62,797 nt of DNA from Bacillota bacterium (GTDB lineage Bacteria > Bacillota > UBA4882 > UBA10575): positions 1 through 62,797 of the forward strand of contig JAAYIC010000113.1 of the NCBI GenBank assembly GCA_012735195.1, given 5' to 3'. Every line of letters begins with the position of its first letter. Positions within the stretch are counted from its first letter, which is position 1. The translations under genes were made by a program, and so were the position numbers. Positions 33,871 through 45,013 of this stretch are shown one piece after another. The notes under the pieces are model-generated. The model was given only the letters and a program-made list of their open reading frames with translations. It did not search any database and was not told where the DNA came from.

Positions 33871-34329
33871 TTATCTTTTCTCCAGTCGTACGACTCTTGC
33901 CATCTCCCGTTCCGCGTCCCTGCGGGCCATATCCCGGCGCTTATCATACAGCTTTTTCCCGCGCGCCAGGGCCAATTCGACCTTGACCCGGTTTTTTTCG
34001 TCAAAGTAGAGGGAAAGAGGGACCAAGGTCATCCCTTTTTCCTTTACCTTCCCGATCAACCGCAGGATCTCCTTTTTATGCAGGAGCAGTTTCCGCGGGC
34101 GCAGGGGTTCGTGGTTAAAACGGTTTCCGGCCTCGTACGGGCTGATGTGACAGTTATAAAGAATAACCTAGCCTTTGTCAATCCCGGCATAGCCCTCGTT
34201 TAGATTGCCTTTCCCCTGGCGTAAAGACTTGACCTCTGTACCTTTAAGGACTATCCCGGCCTCAAAAGTCTCTTCAATAAAATATTCATGTCTGGCCCGC
34301 CGGTTTACCGTGATCTTCCGGGGTTCCAT
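33871..34329 (-). pseudogene. smpB: SmpB, interrupted by an in-frame amber codon
   Basis: SmpB binds tmRNA and carries it to stalled ribosomes. The full 152-codon frame is here: codons 1-53 read [20 protein letters not shown] to [10 protein letters not shown], codon 54 is TAG (34170-34168), and codons 55-152 continue in the same frame with [30 protein letters not shown] and [12 protein letters not shown] to the end. Relatives have Glu at this place (KGEV), so a single GAG-to-TAG change explains the break; there is no frameshift. Everything else looks intact and under selection. Possible causes are a sequencing or assembly error, a recent mutation, or read-through or suppression. TAG is a normal stop elsewhere in the window. 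The gene lies beside ssrA, and AGAGGAG precedes the ATG. Confidence 0.9.
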
Positions 34330-34375
34330 AATTTTCTCCTCTCCCCAAGTTTTATCGGCTCCCCCGGCGAGGTTT

Positions 34376-35599
34376 TTATGCCCGGGAGAGCGTGGCCAGC
34401 CGGTAGGTGTCCCTGGCAATCACCAACTCCTCATCGGTTGGAATAACCAGGACCTTGATTTTGGAATCGGAGGCGCTCAGATCTGTGGGCGTGAAAATAG
34501 TCTGTTCCGGCTTTGTGCGGTTCAGGGCATAATCTAGCTTTACCCCCATAAACTCCAGTTCCTTACAGACATCCTCCCGAAGCCGGAGCTCGTTTTCACC
34601 AATACCGGCCGTAAATACCAGGGCATCAAGGCCTTTCAAGGCCGCATAGTAAGCGCCGGTAAACTTAATAATCTGGTAAATAAAAACTTCATAAGCAATC
34701 CGGGCATCCTCCGCCCCTTTGGCAATGGCCTTATAGACGTCACGCATGTCCGAATAACCGCACATCCCCAGTAAACCTGATTTTTTGTTTAGATAATCCA
34801 CCGCTTCTTCTACCGTCATTTCCTTGAAGCGGCAAAGAACAGGCAAGACCGCCGGATCAATATTTCCGGATCTCGTACCCATCACGAGTCCTTCCAAAGG
34901 AGTAAAGCCCATGGAGGTGTCGATGACTTTACCGCCATCAATCGCCGCCATGCTGCAACCATTTCCCAGGTGCATGGTGATGAGTTTTAGCTCCTCCGCC
35001 GGGCGGCCTAGAAACTTGGCGGCGCATTCGGCTACGTACCGGTGGGATGTGCCGTGAAAACCGTAACGGCGAATCCGGTGTTTCCGGTAAAGGTCAAAAG
35101 GAAGCGCATACAGATACGCCTTTTTCGGCATGGTCTGGTGAAAAGCCGTATCAAAGACTGCCACCTGGATTACTCCGGGCATCAACTTCCAGCAGGCCTG
35201 GATCCCCATCATATTCGCAGGCATGTGCAGCGGACCCAACTCTTTCAACTCTTCCATCTTGGCAAAAACCTGTTCATCAACGACTACCGACTCTTTATAA
35301 TATTCGGCGCCGTGGAGGACCCGGTGACCGACCGCATTGATCGCTTCTAAGCTGGAGAGGACTCCGTGTTCAGGATCGGTAAGAAGGTTCAGAACGATCT
35401 TTAAAGCCGCCTCGTGGTTCAATATTTCCATATCCTTGGAGTATTTGGCCGCGCCCTGTTTATTGTGGGTGATCTTTGCCGTCCCGGTAGGAACACCGAT
35501 CCTTTCCACTCTTCCATAAGCTAGAGTTTCTTCTTTTTCCATTGCAAAAAGTTTGTACCGTAATGAAGAACTGCCACTGTTTAAGACTAGAATATTCAC
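34376..35599 (-). CDS. ackA: Acetate kinase
   Basis: 407 residues, ASKHA fold. It makes ATP and acetate from acetyl phosphate and ADP in fermentation. N-terminal signature [16 protein letters not shown]; second signature [10 protein letters not shown] and [25 protein letters not shown]; phosphate-loop region [13 protein letters not shown] and TAGIGENE. The start is the GTG at 35599, six bases after AGAGGTG; another GTG three codons upstream lies within that site. No pta is adjacent. The sequence is normal in length. Confidence 0.96.
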   Translation of the reverse strand: MNILVLNSGSSSLRYKLFAMEKEETLAYGRVERIGVPTGTAKITHNKQGAAKYSKDMEILNHEAALKIVLNLLTDPEHGVLSSLEAINAVGHRVLHGAEYYKESVVVDEQVFAKMEELKELGPLHMPANMMGIQACWKLMPGVIQVAVFDTAFHQTMPKKAYLYALPFDLYRKHRIRRYGFHGTSHRYVAECAAKFLGRPAEELKLITMHLGNGCSMAAIDGGKVIDTSMGFTPLEGLVMGTRSGNIDPAVLPVLCRFKEMTVEEAVDYLNKKSGLLGMCGYSDMRDVYKAIAKGAEDARIAYEVFIYQIIKFTGAYYAALKGLDALVFTAGIGENELRLREDVCKELEFMGVKLDYALNRTKPEQTIFTPTDLSASDSKIKVLVIPTDEELVIARDTYRLATLSRA

Positions 35600-35678
35600 C
35601 GTATTCACCTCTTTTGTTTTTCATCTTCTTCTGCGCGGTCACAGAGTCATCTTGAAAAAGTATAACCCAGCTATTTTT

Positions 35679-35706
35679 ATTATACCGTAATGAACCGGCG
35701 TAACAA
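35679..35706 (-). promoter_or_regulatory. Promoter of ackA
   Basis: TTGTTA (35706-35701), 16 bases, TATAAT (35684-35679), leaving a leader of about 70 bases. Confidence 0.7.
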
Positions 35707-35764
35707 GGGTTAAAGAAACTTTTATCCATCTTTTAATATTCTTTAATATTCTTCTCATCTTCCC

Positions 35765-35795
35765 AAAAATAAAATGGCCGTACGGCCATTTTTTA
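35765..35795. terminator. Terminator downstream of the chemoreceptor gene
   Basis: Perfect palindrome AATGGCCGTACGGCCATT (35773-35790) with T-rich flanks on both strands. On the minus strand it ends the chemoreceptor transcript 70 bases after its stop. Confidence 0.75.
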
Positions 35796-35865
35796 TAAAA
35801 CATACAAAAACAATATTTCTTTTTCCTTAAGACCATATCTTACGACCATCTCCACAACCTGCCTC

Positions 35866-37347
35866 CTAAGAAACGGTCTTTGCTTCTACTGTTTCCTCTT
35901 GTTCCTCTTCCCCAAGGGTATTTATTTTAAAGACCTCACACTGGTGGCATCTGACCCGTTTTTCCATCACTGAACCCATGGGGATCCCGTCACGGCCCAG
36001 GGTGTTCGGGATCAACCAGCATTTTTCTTCTTTAGCCTGATAAGCCGGGCACTCAATGTAGTTGCAGTCAAAAACACGCCAGCAACGCTGGAAGTCGGAG
36101 ATGACCTTGAAACGTCCTACCAATGCGGTCAGGTGATCGGCCATATCCACCAGTTCCATGGCGGACTTGGCCAAGTTTTCCATGGTTTGGCGCTGCTGTT
36201 CGGTGGCGGAAGCCACCTGTTGGGCGCCGATCGCGTTTCTGCTGGCAATCTCCTCCACGCCCTCCATCGTACTGCTCATCTCCTGGCTGCTGGCTGCCTG
36301 TTCCTGGGAGGCCGCGGCAATCTCCTGGATCGTCTGGACCGTCTCATTGATCGAACTCAGGATGGCTTCAAAGGCCTCGTTTGCCTGGATTGCCAGGGCG
36401 GCGCCTTCCTCCACGGCACGGGTACCGCTCTCCATGGCTTCCACCGCGGATTTGGTTTCTTTTTGAATCTCACTGATCATCTGGGTGATTTGAATTGTTG
36501 ACTGGGTGGTCTGCTCGGCCAGAGCCCGAACTTCATCGGCAACCACGGAAAAACCCCGCCCGTGTTCACCGGCACGGGCCGCCTCAATAGCGGCGTTCAA
36601 AGCCAACAGGTTTGTCTGGCGGGAGATCCCCCTGATCACGTCAATAATCTTCCCAATCTCTTGGGAACGGGCTCCCAGTTTCATAACTACCGCCGCCGAA
36701 TTATCCACGGTCTCCTTAACCTGGATAATCTTCGACCGGACACTCTGGATGATCTCGCCGCCGGTCTTGGAGCTATCCGCCGCCTTGGCCGATGAGGCCG
36801 CCGCCTTTTGCGCTTCCGCCGCTACCTCTTCTGCGGTGGCCGCCATTTGCTGCGCTGCCATCGCACTCTGCTTAATGTGCAGTGATTGCTCTTCCGTTCC
36901 CTTGGCGATACTATCAATCGTACTAGAAATCTCCTGTGTGGACAGGTTGGCCTCTTCCACCATGGCCGACATATCCTGGGAAGCCTGGGCGACTCTCTCC
37001 GCAGCGTCCAGGTTTTCCTGCAGGATATTCCGCATGTTTTTCATCATTTCATTCATGGTGTTGCCAAGGACAAAAAACTCGTCGCGGGTATTAAACTCCG
37101 CCTTCCCGCTCAGGTTATTATCGGCAATCTCTTCGGCCAGTTGGTTGATTATATATATGGGTTCCAAAATATACCGGTTAAGTAAGAAATTAAAGAGGTA
37201 AAGAAGACCACCGATAATCACCAGTTGTAATAAGTATGGTAAAATCCCTGAAAGCTTCAGCCAAATCAAACGACTGGCTATGCCCAAAAAAAGCAGAGAA
37301 ATAACAGCCACAAGTAAAAAGCGTTGCTTGATACTGAAGAGTTTCAC
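35866..37347 (-). CDS. Methyl-accepting chemotaxis protein with C-terminal two-CW-type Cys domain
   Basis: 493 residues. Two transmembrane helices (about 9-28 and 36-58) are joined by only a few residues, so no outside sensor domain exists. A HAMP-like region (about 59-110), the signalling coiled coil with the hairpin tip [45 protein letters not shown], and a C-terminal domain (about 415-475) follow. The last holds six or more Cys in the pattern [12 protein letters not shown]...KCW...CHQC, matching the two-CW domain seen on some anaerobe sensors; metal or redox sensing in the cytoplasm is an inference. GTG start at 37347 after GGAGG. It stands alone, without che genes nearby. Confidence 0.9.
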   Translation of the reverse strand: MKLFSIKQRFLLVAVISLLFLGIASRLIWLKLSGILPYLLQLVIIGGLLYLFNFLLNRYILEPIYIINQLAEEIADNNLSGKAEFNTRDEFFVLGNTMNEMMKNMRNILQENLDAAERVAQASQDMSAMVEEANLSTQEISSTIDSIAKGTEEQSLHIKQSAMAAQQMAATAEEVAAEAQKAAASSAKAADSSKTGGEIIQSVRSKIIQVKETVDNSAAVVMKLGARSQEIGKIIDVIRGISRQTNLLALNAAIEAARAGEHGRGFSVVADEVRALAEQTTQSTIQITQMISEIQKETKSAVEAMESGTRAVEEGAALAIQANEAFEAILSSINETVQTIQEIAAASQEQAASSQEMSSTMEGVEEIASRNAIGAQQVASATEQQRQTMENLAKSAMELVDMADHLTALVGRFKVISDFQRCWRVFDCNYIECPAYQAKEEKCWLIPNTLGRDGIPMGSVMEKRVRCHQCEVFKINTLGEEEQEETVEAKTVS

Positions 37348-37477
37348 TCTGTGCTCCCTCCCTCGCGCTCCTCGGCATAGGATTCGCAAATCCCTTGCTA
37401 CTTCTACATTAGGCTAAATTATTCCTGCTTTTTGAGAAAGACAATTCTCTCTCACTCCCTGGAAAGAAACGGGATTG

Positions 37478-37503
37478 AAAAAAAGTACTCCCGTTGCGGG
37501 AGT
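37478..37503 (-). terminator. Terminator overlapping the end of secG
   Basis: ACTCCCG / CGGGAGT (3-base loop) followed on the minus strand by TTTTTTT. The stem includes the first base of the secG stop codon region. Confidence 0.82.
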
Positions 37504-37721
37504 TAAAACAGGTTCGCAATGATTGCCACCAGGAAAAAGGCTATCGCCAAACCGGTGGTAAGTCTCTCCAAAAACTGCTCCAATCCCTTATTTTTCCCAA
37601 AAAACAGTTGCCCGCCGCCGCCGCCAATGGAACCCAGGCCTTCACCTTTACTGGGCTGGATGACGATGACAACTATTAAAAGGATGGAAATCACCAACAA
37701 CAAAACAGAAAAAATACTCAT
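37503..37721 (-). CDS. secG: Protein translocase subunit SecG
   Basis: 72 residues with two transmembrane helices (3-20 and 52-70) around a Gly-rich loop (QPSKGEGLGSIGGGGGQLFFG), the standard SecG pattern. It assists SecYE in protein export. In many Firmicutes secG follows eno in the glycolysis operon; here it lies about 1.1 kb downstream of eno on the same strand, separated by the plus-strand Dps-like gene, with its own promoter. Confidence 0.93.
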   Translation of the reverse strand: MSIFSVLLLVISILLIVVIVIQPSKGEGLGSIGGGGGQLFFGKNKGLEQFLERLTTGLAIAFFLVAIIANLF

Positions 37722-37758
37722 TTCTTTCCCCCTACCACTCCCATGATCGCTTGCATTT

Positions 37759-37788
37759 ATTTTAACACATACCTCAGGGGTTTCTCAA
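37759..37788 (-). promoter_or_regulatory. Promoter of secG
   Basis: TTGAGA (37788-37783), 18 bases, TAAAAT (37764-37759). The rest of the 300-base gap to the Dps-like gene contains nothing else identifiable. Confidence 0.6.
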
Positions 37789-38022
37789 GTACTTTTCAAA
37801 AACCGGCGGTGGCAAGGTTTTCAACCGGGTTTTGCCGGTTTGCGTTTTGCCGGGGACCGGTCATCATCCTCTCCATGCTCGGGAACACATATTGTTTTAC
37901 CGCTTTATGTTTTGACCGGAAGCCGCCGGTGCTACCCCGACGGCAGTAAAAATCAGAGACTGGTATAGACTAAAAACCCCAGGGAATAATAGAAAACAAA
38001 GAGAAAAGGAGGTCGCTTATTT

Positions 38023-38766
38023 TTGGAAGGAATTCAACCGGCCACTTCACCGCCGCAGGAAATTACCACAACCGTATCAAACCTCAGTAATTTCCAGGGG
38101 ACATTCAATACGGACAAAGCGGGTTTTAATGAAAGATTGCCGGGGCACCGCACAGACCATACTATGATCTTCCGTCAGCAGCCCAGAACGGTAAAACAGG
38201 TCGGGGCGGGAATCGGTCTTCCCTACGAAACCCGCTTGGAAATGGCGTTGATGCTTGACGACCATCTCTGTTCTCTGAGCGTGGCCTTGCATCAATACAA
38301 TAAACACCATTGGCTTACCGAGGGAGCAGAGTCATTCATCAGCCTCCATCATTTACTAGACGAGCACCGGGATAAAACAGAAAAACACATTGATATGATT
38401 GGAGAGCGCATCGCCAGACTGGGCGGGGTTCCCACCGCGCACCCGGAAACCCAGCACCAACTCGCCTATATCAAACATGAGGTCGAAGGCAGGTATACAA
38501 TGCGGGATTTTATCCGCAACGACCTGGAGCATGAGTTAAAAATCCAAGAGATGCTGCGGAAACAGATTAAGCGGGCCCATGAATTGCAAGATTTCGGTAC
38601 CGTCGAGGTATTGGAGGAAGTCTTGCTGGACCGGGAGGACCTTGGCTATCACTTGTACAGCGTACTCGAGGATGACACCCTGACCCGGGGTATGCAGCAC
38701 CTGCTCCATGAGAAGGGGAATATCAGCGGCGACCAGCAGTTTCCTCCTGCTTCCAAACTACAGTAG
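38023..38766 (+). CDS. Dps/ferritin-like protein with N-terminal extension
   Basis: 247 residues. Residues 70-230 match the Dps four-helix bundle: KHHW (H96), SLHH (H109), HIDMIGERIARLGG (D124 and E128) correspond to the inter-subunit ferroxidase ligands. Dps proteins oxidise and store iron, protect against peroxide and may bind DNA. The first 70 residues are a polar, low-complexity tail absent from usual 150-190-residue Dps; a long C-terminal helix continues to about 230. The start is TTG, 9 bases after AAGGAGGT. The gene is monocistronic, divergent from secG, and likely a stress gene. Confidence 0.82.
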   Translation: MEGIQPATSPPQEITTTVSNLSNFQGTFNTDKAGFNERLPGHRTDHTMIFRQQPRTVKQVGAGIGLPYETRLEMALMLDDHLCSLSVALHQYNKHHWLTEGAESFISLHHLLDEHRDKTEKHIDMIGERIARLGGVPTAHPETQHQLAYIKHEVEGRYTMRDFIRNDLEHELKIQEMLRKQIKRAHELQDFGTVEVLEEVLLDREDLGYHLYSVLEDDTLTRGMQHLLHEKGNISGDQQFPPASKLQ

Positions 38767-38782
38767 GAAAAAGGAGGTGAAG

Positions 38783-38813
38783 AAGAAGAGAGAGGCGGAG
38801 CCTCTCTCTTCTT
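38783..38813. terminator. Hairpin between the convergent dps-like and eno genes
   Basis: A perfect 14-bp stem (AAGAAGAGAGAGGC and complement, GGA loop) abuts the eno stop. Only a short T tract follows on the plus strand. Confidence 0.65.
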
Positions 38814-40124
<1,311 letters not shown>

Positions 40125-40168
40125 CTATACTATCCGCGCGCGAAAATGTTGCGCGTAGATATTTCCGG

Positions 40169-41710
40169 TTATTCGTGAACAATCAATGATTCGCCGGTCA
40201 TCTCCGGCGGTTTGGGAAGCCCCAAAAGTTCAAGAACAGTGGGGGCCAGGTCGGCAAGGATCCCGTTCTTTAACCGGCACGGCTTCTGCCACCCAATCAA
40301 AATTACGGGCGTTGGAAAAGTGGTATGGGCTGTATAAGGCTCGCCGGTTTCCGGGTCCACCATCAACTCGGCGTTACCATGATCGGCGCTGATCAATACC
40401 GCCCCGCCCTGTTCAAGGATGGCCGGGACCACTTGGGCCAGGCAGGCGTCAACCGTCTCCACGGCTTTAATTGCCGCCGACATGCTGCCGGTATGCCCCA
40501 CCATATCGCAGTTGGCATAATTCATGACAATAACATCAAACCGGTTGCTCTTGATCTCCTTCAAAACCCGCTCTGTAACGCCCCAGGCGCTCATCTCGGG
40601 TTTCAGATCATAGGTGGCCACTTTGGGCGAGGAAATTAAGATTCTTTCCTCCCCCGGAAACGGCACTTCCTCGCCGCCGTTTAAAAAATAGGTGACATGG
40701 GCGTATTTCTCCGTTTCCGCGATGCGCAGTTGTTTTAAGCCCTGTTTGGAGAGGTACTCCCCAAGGATATTCTTCATCCGTTCCTCCGGCGGGAAGATCG
40801 CCGGCGCATCGATGGTCTCATCATACATTGTCAGACAGACAAACTTCACTTCCGGCTTCTCCCGGCGGGCAAAGCCTTGAAAATCCCGGTCGACAAGGGC
40901 CCTGGTGATCTGGCGGGCCCGGTCCGGCCGGAAATTGAAGAAGAGGACCGCATCACCCGAACGGACGGTCGCCACCGGCTTGCCGTTCTCCATAATGACC
41001 ACCGGGAGAACAAATTCGTCGGTAACACCGCGGGCATAGGAGCTTTCCACAGCTTCCACAGGGGAAGCGGCCTTTTCCCCCTCACCGTAAACCATGGCGG
41101 CATAGGCCTTTTCCGTCCGGTCCCAGCGCCTGTCCCTGTCCATCGCGTAATACCTGCCGGCGACGGTCGCGATCCGGCCGACACCAATCTCCCGGATCTG
41201 TTCTTCAAGATCCCGCAGGTACTCAGTGGCGCTGGCCGGCGGGGTATCCCTGCCATCCAGGAAGGCATGGATATAGACCTCAGTCAGGCCTGCTTCCGCC
41301 GCCAGCCGCAAAAACCCGTAAAGGTGGTCGGTATGGCTGTGGACACCGCCGGGTGAAACCAGCCCTATCAGATGCAGAGGTTTCCCCTGCCGGACATAGG
41401 CCATGAGGTCCATAAAGACTTTATTCTCCTTAATTTCTCCAGTATCAATGGATTTACTGATCTTTACCAGACTTTGATAGACAATCCTTCCGGCGCCGAT
41501 ATTTAAATGCCCCACTTCGGAGGTGCCCATCTGCCCGGGGGGCAAGCCCACGGCCTCTCCGGAGGTTTGTACCAGCGCATTGGGGTTTTCGGCAAACAAA
41601 CGGTCAAAAAAGGGGGTATTCGCCATTGCTACGGCATTATTCTCTTTGCTCTCGTTATACCCCCAACCGTCCAGGATTATTAAGGCTGCCGGCCTGTGTA
41701 GTAGTTTCAT
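40169..41710 (-). CDS. gpmI: 2,3-bisphosphoglycerate-independent phosphoglycerate mutase
   Basis: 513 residues, alkaline-phosphatase superfamily with two manganese ions. It interconverts 3- and 2-phosphoglycerate. The phosphoryl-carrying Ser64 sits in GQMGTSEVGHLN (59-70), where the usual reading is GQMGNSEVGH: Asn is replaced by Thr63. LDGWGYNE (metal Asp), HAFLDGRDTPP, GRYYAMDRDRRW and SADHGNAE are intact. It is between tpiA and eno in the operon. Confidence 0.96.
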   Translation of the reverse strand: MKLLHRPAALIILDGWGYNESKENNAVAMANTPFFDRLFAENPNALVQTSGEAVGLPPGQMGTSEVGHLNIGAGRIVYQSLVKISKSIDTGEIKENKVFMDLMAYVRQGKPLHLIGLVSPGGVHSHTDHLYGFLRLAAEAGLTEVYIHAFLDGRDTPPASATEYLRDLEEQIREIGVGRIATVAGRYYAMDRDRRWDRTEKAYAAMVYGEGEKAASPVEAVESSYARGVTDEFVLPVVIMENGKPVATVRSGDAVLFFNFRPDRARQITRALVDRDFQGFARREKPEVKFVCLTMYDETIDAPAIFPPEERMKNILGEYLSKQGLKQLRIAETEKYAHVTYFLNGGEEVPFPGEERILISSPKVATYDLKPEMSAWGVTERVLKEIKSNRFDVIVMNYANCDMVGHTGSMSAAIKAVETVDACLAQVVPAILEQGGAVLISADHGNAELMVDPETGEPYTAHTTFPTPVILIGWQKPCRLKNGILADLAPTVLELLGLPKPPEMTGESLIVHE

Positions 41711-41737
41711 TATTAATCGCCCCGGTTCCGTTATTAA

Positions 41738-42493
41738 TCAATCTTTATATAATACTATACCTTTAAAACTATCAATTTCCAGGCTCGCGCCGCCTACTAA
41801 AGCCCCGTCGATCTCCGGTTCGGCCATGAATTCTTTGATATTTCCCGGTTTGACACTGCCGCCGTAAAGGATACGGATCTTTTCCGCCAGTTCCGGGCTG
41901 TAGATGGCAGCCAGCGTCCGGCGGATTAACCCGGCAACCCGGCCGGCATCCGCGCCACTGGAAGAGCGGCCGGTCCCGATCGCCCAGATTGGCTCATAGG
42001 CGATGACAAGCCGCTGTGCCGCTTCTGCCGCCACTCCGGATAAGGCCTTTTCCACCTGGGTTTTAACGAGTTCTTCCGTTTCCCCGGCCTCCCGTTGCGC
42101 CAGGCTCTCCCCAACGCAAAGAATCGGCTCCAAACCGTGTCTGAAAGCGGCTTTTACCTTCTTGTTTACCTGTTCATCGGTTTCACCAAAATACTGTCTG
42201 CGTTCCGAATGGCCGACAATCACATAACGGCAGCCCAAGTCCTTTAACATCAAGCCGGAAATCTCTCCGGTGTAGGCCCCTTCATCTTCCCAAAAAAGGT
42301 TCTGGGCGCCGAGTTGAAACGAAGTTCCCGCCACCAGTTCCGCCACGGCGGCAAGGGCGGTAAACGGTGGACAAAATGCCACTTCCACTCCGCTGTTTCC
42401 GCCAAGGTTCTCCTTAAGGCCGTTAACCAGGGCCCGCGCCTCGGCAGTGGTCTTGAACATCTTCCAGTTCCCGGCGATTAGTGGTTTTCTCAT
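41738..42493 (-). CDS. tpiA: Triosephosphate isomerase
   Basis: 251 residues, TIM barrel. It interconverts dihydroxyacetone phosphate and glyceraldehyde 3-phosphate. N-terminal GNWKM (Asn/Lys), catalytic His in VIVGHSERRQYFGE, catalytic Glu in VIAYEPIWAIGTG, and ILYGGSVKPGN phosphate loop. The ATG at 42493 has AGGTG 7 bases upstream; a GTG three codons earlier lies within that site. Confidence 0.97.
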   Translation of the reverse strand: MRKPLIAGNWKMFKTTAEARALVNGLKENLGGNSGVEVAFCPPFTALAAVAELVAGTSFQLGAQNLFWEDEGAYTGEISGLMLKDLGCRYVIVGHSERRQYFGETDEQVNKKVKAAFRHGLEPILCVGESLAQREAGETEELVKTQVEKALSGVAAEAAQRLVIAYEPIWAIGTGRSSSGADAGRVAGLIRRTLAAIYSPELAEKIRILYGGSVKPGNIKEFMAEPEIDGALVGGASLEIDSFKGIVLYKD

Positions 42494-42590
42494 GTTTTTC
42501 ACCTGTCCTTAGTAATACTGGCAGCCCGTGGCCAAATGATGCAGAAAATATTAGATATTCCCCCAGGCTGCCAGCGCTTTTTCTTTTTTA

Positions 42591-43781
42591 TTATTGTTTA
42601 TCGGTAAGTGCCGCCACCCCCGGCAGTTCCTTGCCCTCAAGGAATTCAAGGGAAGCCCCGCCGCCGGTAGAGATGTGCGTCATCTTATCGGCCAGCCCAA
42701 AACGTTCGACTGCAGCGGCTGAATCACCGCCGCCAATAATGGTGGTCGCCGTGGAAACGGCCAGGGCATTGGCGATTTCCTTTGTTCCGTTGGCAAATTG
42801 CGGTTCTTCAAAGACCCCCATCGGTCCGTTCCAAATGACTGTACGGGCTTTTTTAATCTCCGCCGTATAGTCCTTAACCGCTTCCGTCCCGATATCCAGA
42901 CCGTAGAGATCGGCCGGGATCGCTTCTGCACTCACCACTTTGCAGACGGACGGGTTTTTGATGGCATCCGCCACCACCACATCCCGGGGCAAAAGGAGTT
43001 TAACTCCCCGTTTCTCCGCGGTCTCCATCATTTCCCTGCAAAAATCCAGCCGTTCGGGGTCCAGCAATGAACGGCCGATCTCCAACCCCTTGGCTTTTAA
43101 GAAGGTATAGGCCATCCCGCCGCCGATCAGCAGGCTGTCCACTTTCTCCAGAAGGTTGGTGATCACACCCAGTTTGTCAGCGACTTTGGCTCCGCCAAGA
43201 ATGGCGACAAACGGCCGTTCCGGATTGGCCAGCGCCTTACCCATAATCCTGATCTCTTTTTCCATCAAGAACCCGGCCACCGCCGGTTGCAGATAGGCGG
43301 CGACGCCGGCTGTGGAGGCGTGCGCACGGTGGGCGGTGCCAAAAGCATCGTTGACGTAGATCTCTGCCAGTTCGGCCAGTTTTCGGGCGAACCCCGCCTC
43401 ATTGGCCTCCTCTTCTTTGTAAAAGCGGACATTCTCCAGGAGCAACAAACCGCCCTCCGGCAACGCCGCGACTGCTTCTTTCACCTCGGGGCCGATACAA
43501 TCGTCAACCTTGACCACTTCTTTCCCGGAGAGTTCCTGGAGGCGCCGGGCGATATTGTCCATCCGGTACTTGGGGTTGACACTGCCTTTGGGACGTCCGA
43601 AATGGGAAACTAAAATAACCTTCGCCCCGCGGCTGGAGAGGTTTTCGATTGTCGGCAGGGCGGCCCGGATTCGCCGGTCATCCGTAATCCGGCCTTCTTC
43701 ATCCACAGGAACGTTGAAATCGACCCGGACCAATACCTTTTTCCCTTTTACCTCAATATCATTTATGGAAAGCTTGTTCAT
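42591..43781 (-). CDS. pgk: Phosphoglycerate kinase
   Basis: 396 residues, two-domain kinase. It transfers phosphate from 1,3-bisphosphoglycerate to [36 protein letters not shown] in the substrate domain; [21 protein letters not shown] and GGGDSAAAV in the nucleotide domain. ATG 43781 (MNKLSIND) has GGAGCGGGGAG before it; upstream in-frame residues are not family-like. It is separated from gapA by 122 bases holding a large stem-loop. Confidence 0.97.
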   Translation of the reverse strand: MNKLSINDIEVKGKKVLVRVDFNVPVDEEGRITDDRRIRAALPTIENLSSRGAKVILVSHFGRPKGSVNPKYRMDNIARRLQELSGKEVVKVDDCIGPEVKEAVAALPEGGLLLLENVRFYKEEEANEAGFARKLAELAEIYVNDAFGTAHRAHASTAGVAAYLQPAVAGFLMEKEIRIMGKALANPERPFVAILGGAKVADKLGVITNLLEKVDSLLIGGGMAYTFLKAKGLEIGRSLLDPERLDFCREMMETAEKRGVKLLLPRDVVVADAIKNPSVCKVVSAEAIPADLYGLDIGTEAVKDYTAEIKKARTVIWNGPMGVFEEPQFANGTKEIANALAVSTATTIIGGGDSAAAVERFGLADKMTHISTGGGASLEFLEGKELPGVAALTDKQ

Positions 43782-43822
43782 TTCTCCCCGCTCCTTAACG
43801 AAAACTTTCACCTGATATCTTC

Positions 43823-43860
43823 GACAAACCACAGGCGTCCTATGACACCTGTGGTTTGTC
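43823..43860 (-). promoter_or_regulatory. Stem-loop between gapA and pgk
   Basis: A perfect 13-bp inverted repeat (GACAAACCACAGG / CCTGTGGTTTGTC, 12-base loop) lies in the gapA-pgk gap with no T-run. It may set differing mRNA stability or be an RNase site, as known at the head of the Bacillus gapA operon; this is an inference. Confidence 0.6.
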
Positions 43861-43903
43861 TACATGGCGCAAGCGCGCCGGACGACCTTTTTACGGTATT
43901 TTC

Positions 43904-44965
<1,062 letters not shown>

Positions 44966-45013
44966 CTATATCATTTTCTAACATCTTCCTTGGTATTGAT
45001 AACAACAAATAGT

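Noticed and set aside
34168-34170. General reassignment of TAG to an amino acid
   Set aside because: TAG ends several genes properly here (the CBM9 gene at 3889-3891, the B12-binding gene at 13024-13026, yggT at 47354-47356, rplQ at 60054-60056), so the genetic code is standard. Local recoding in smpB is not excluded.
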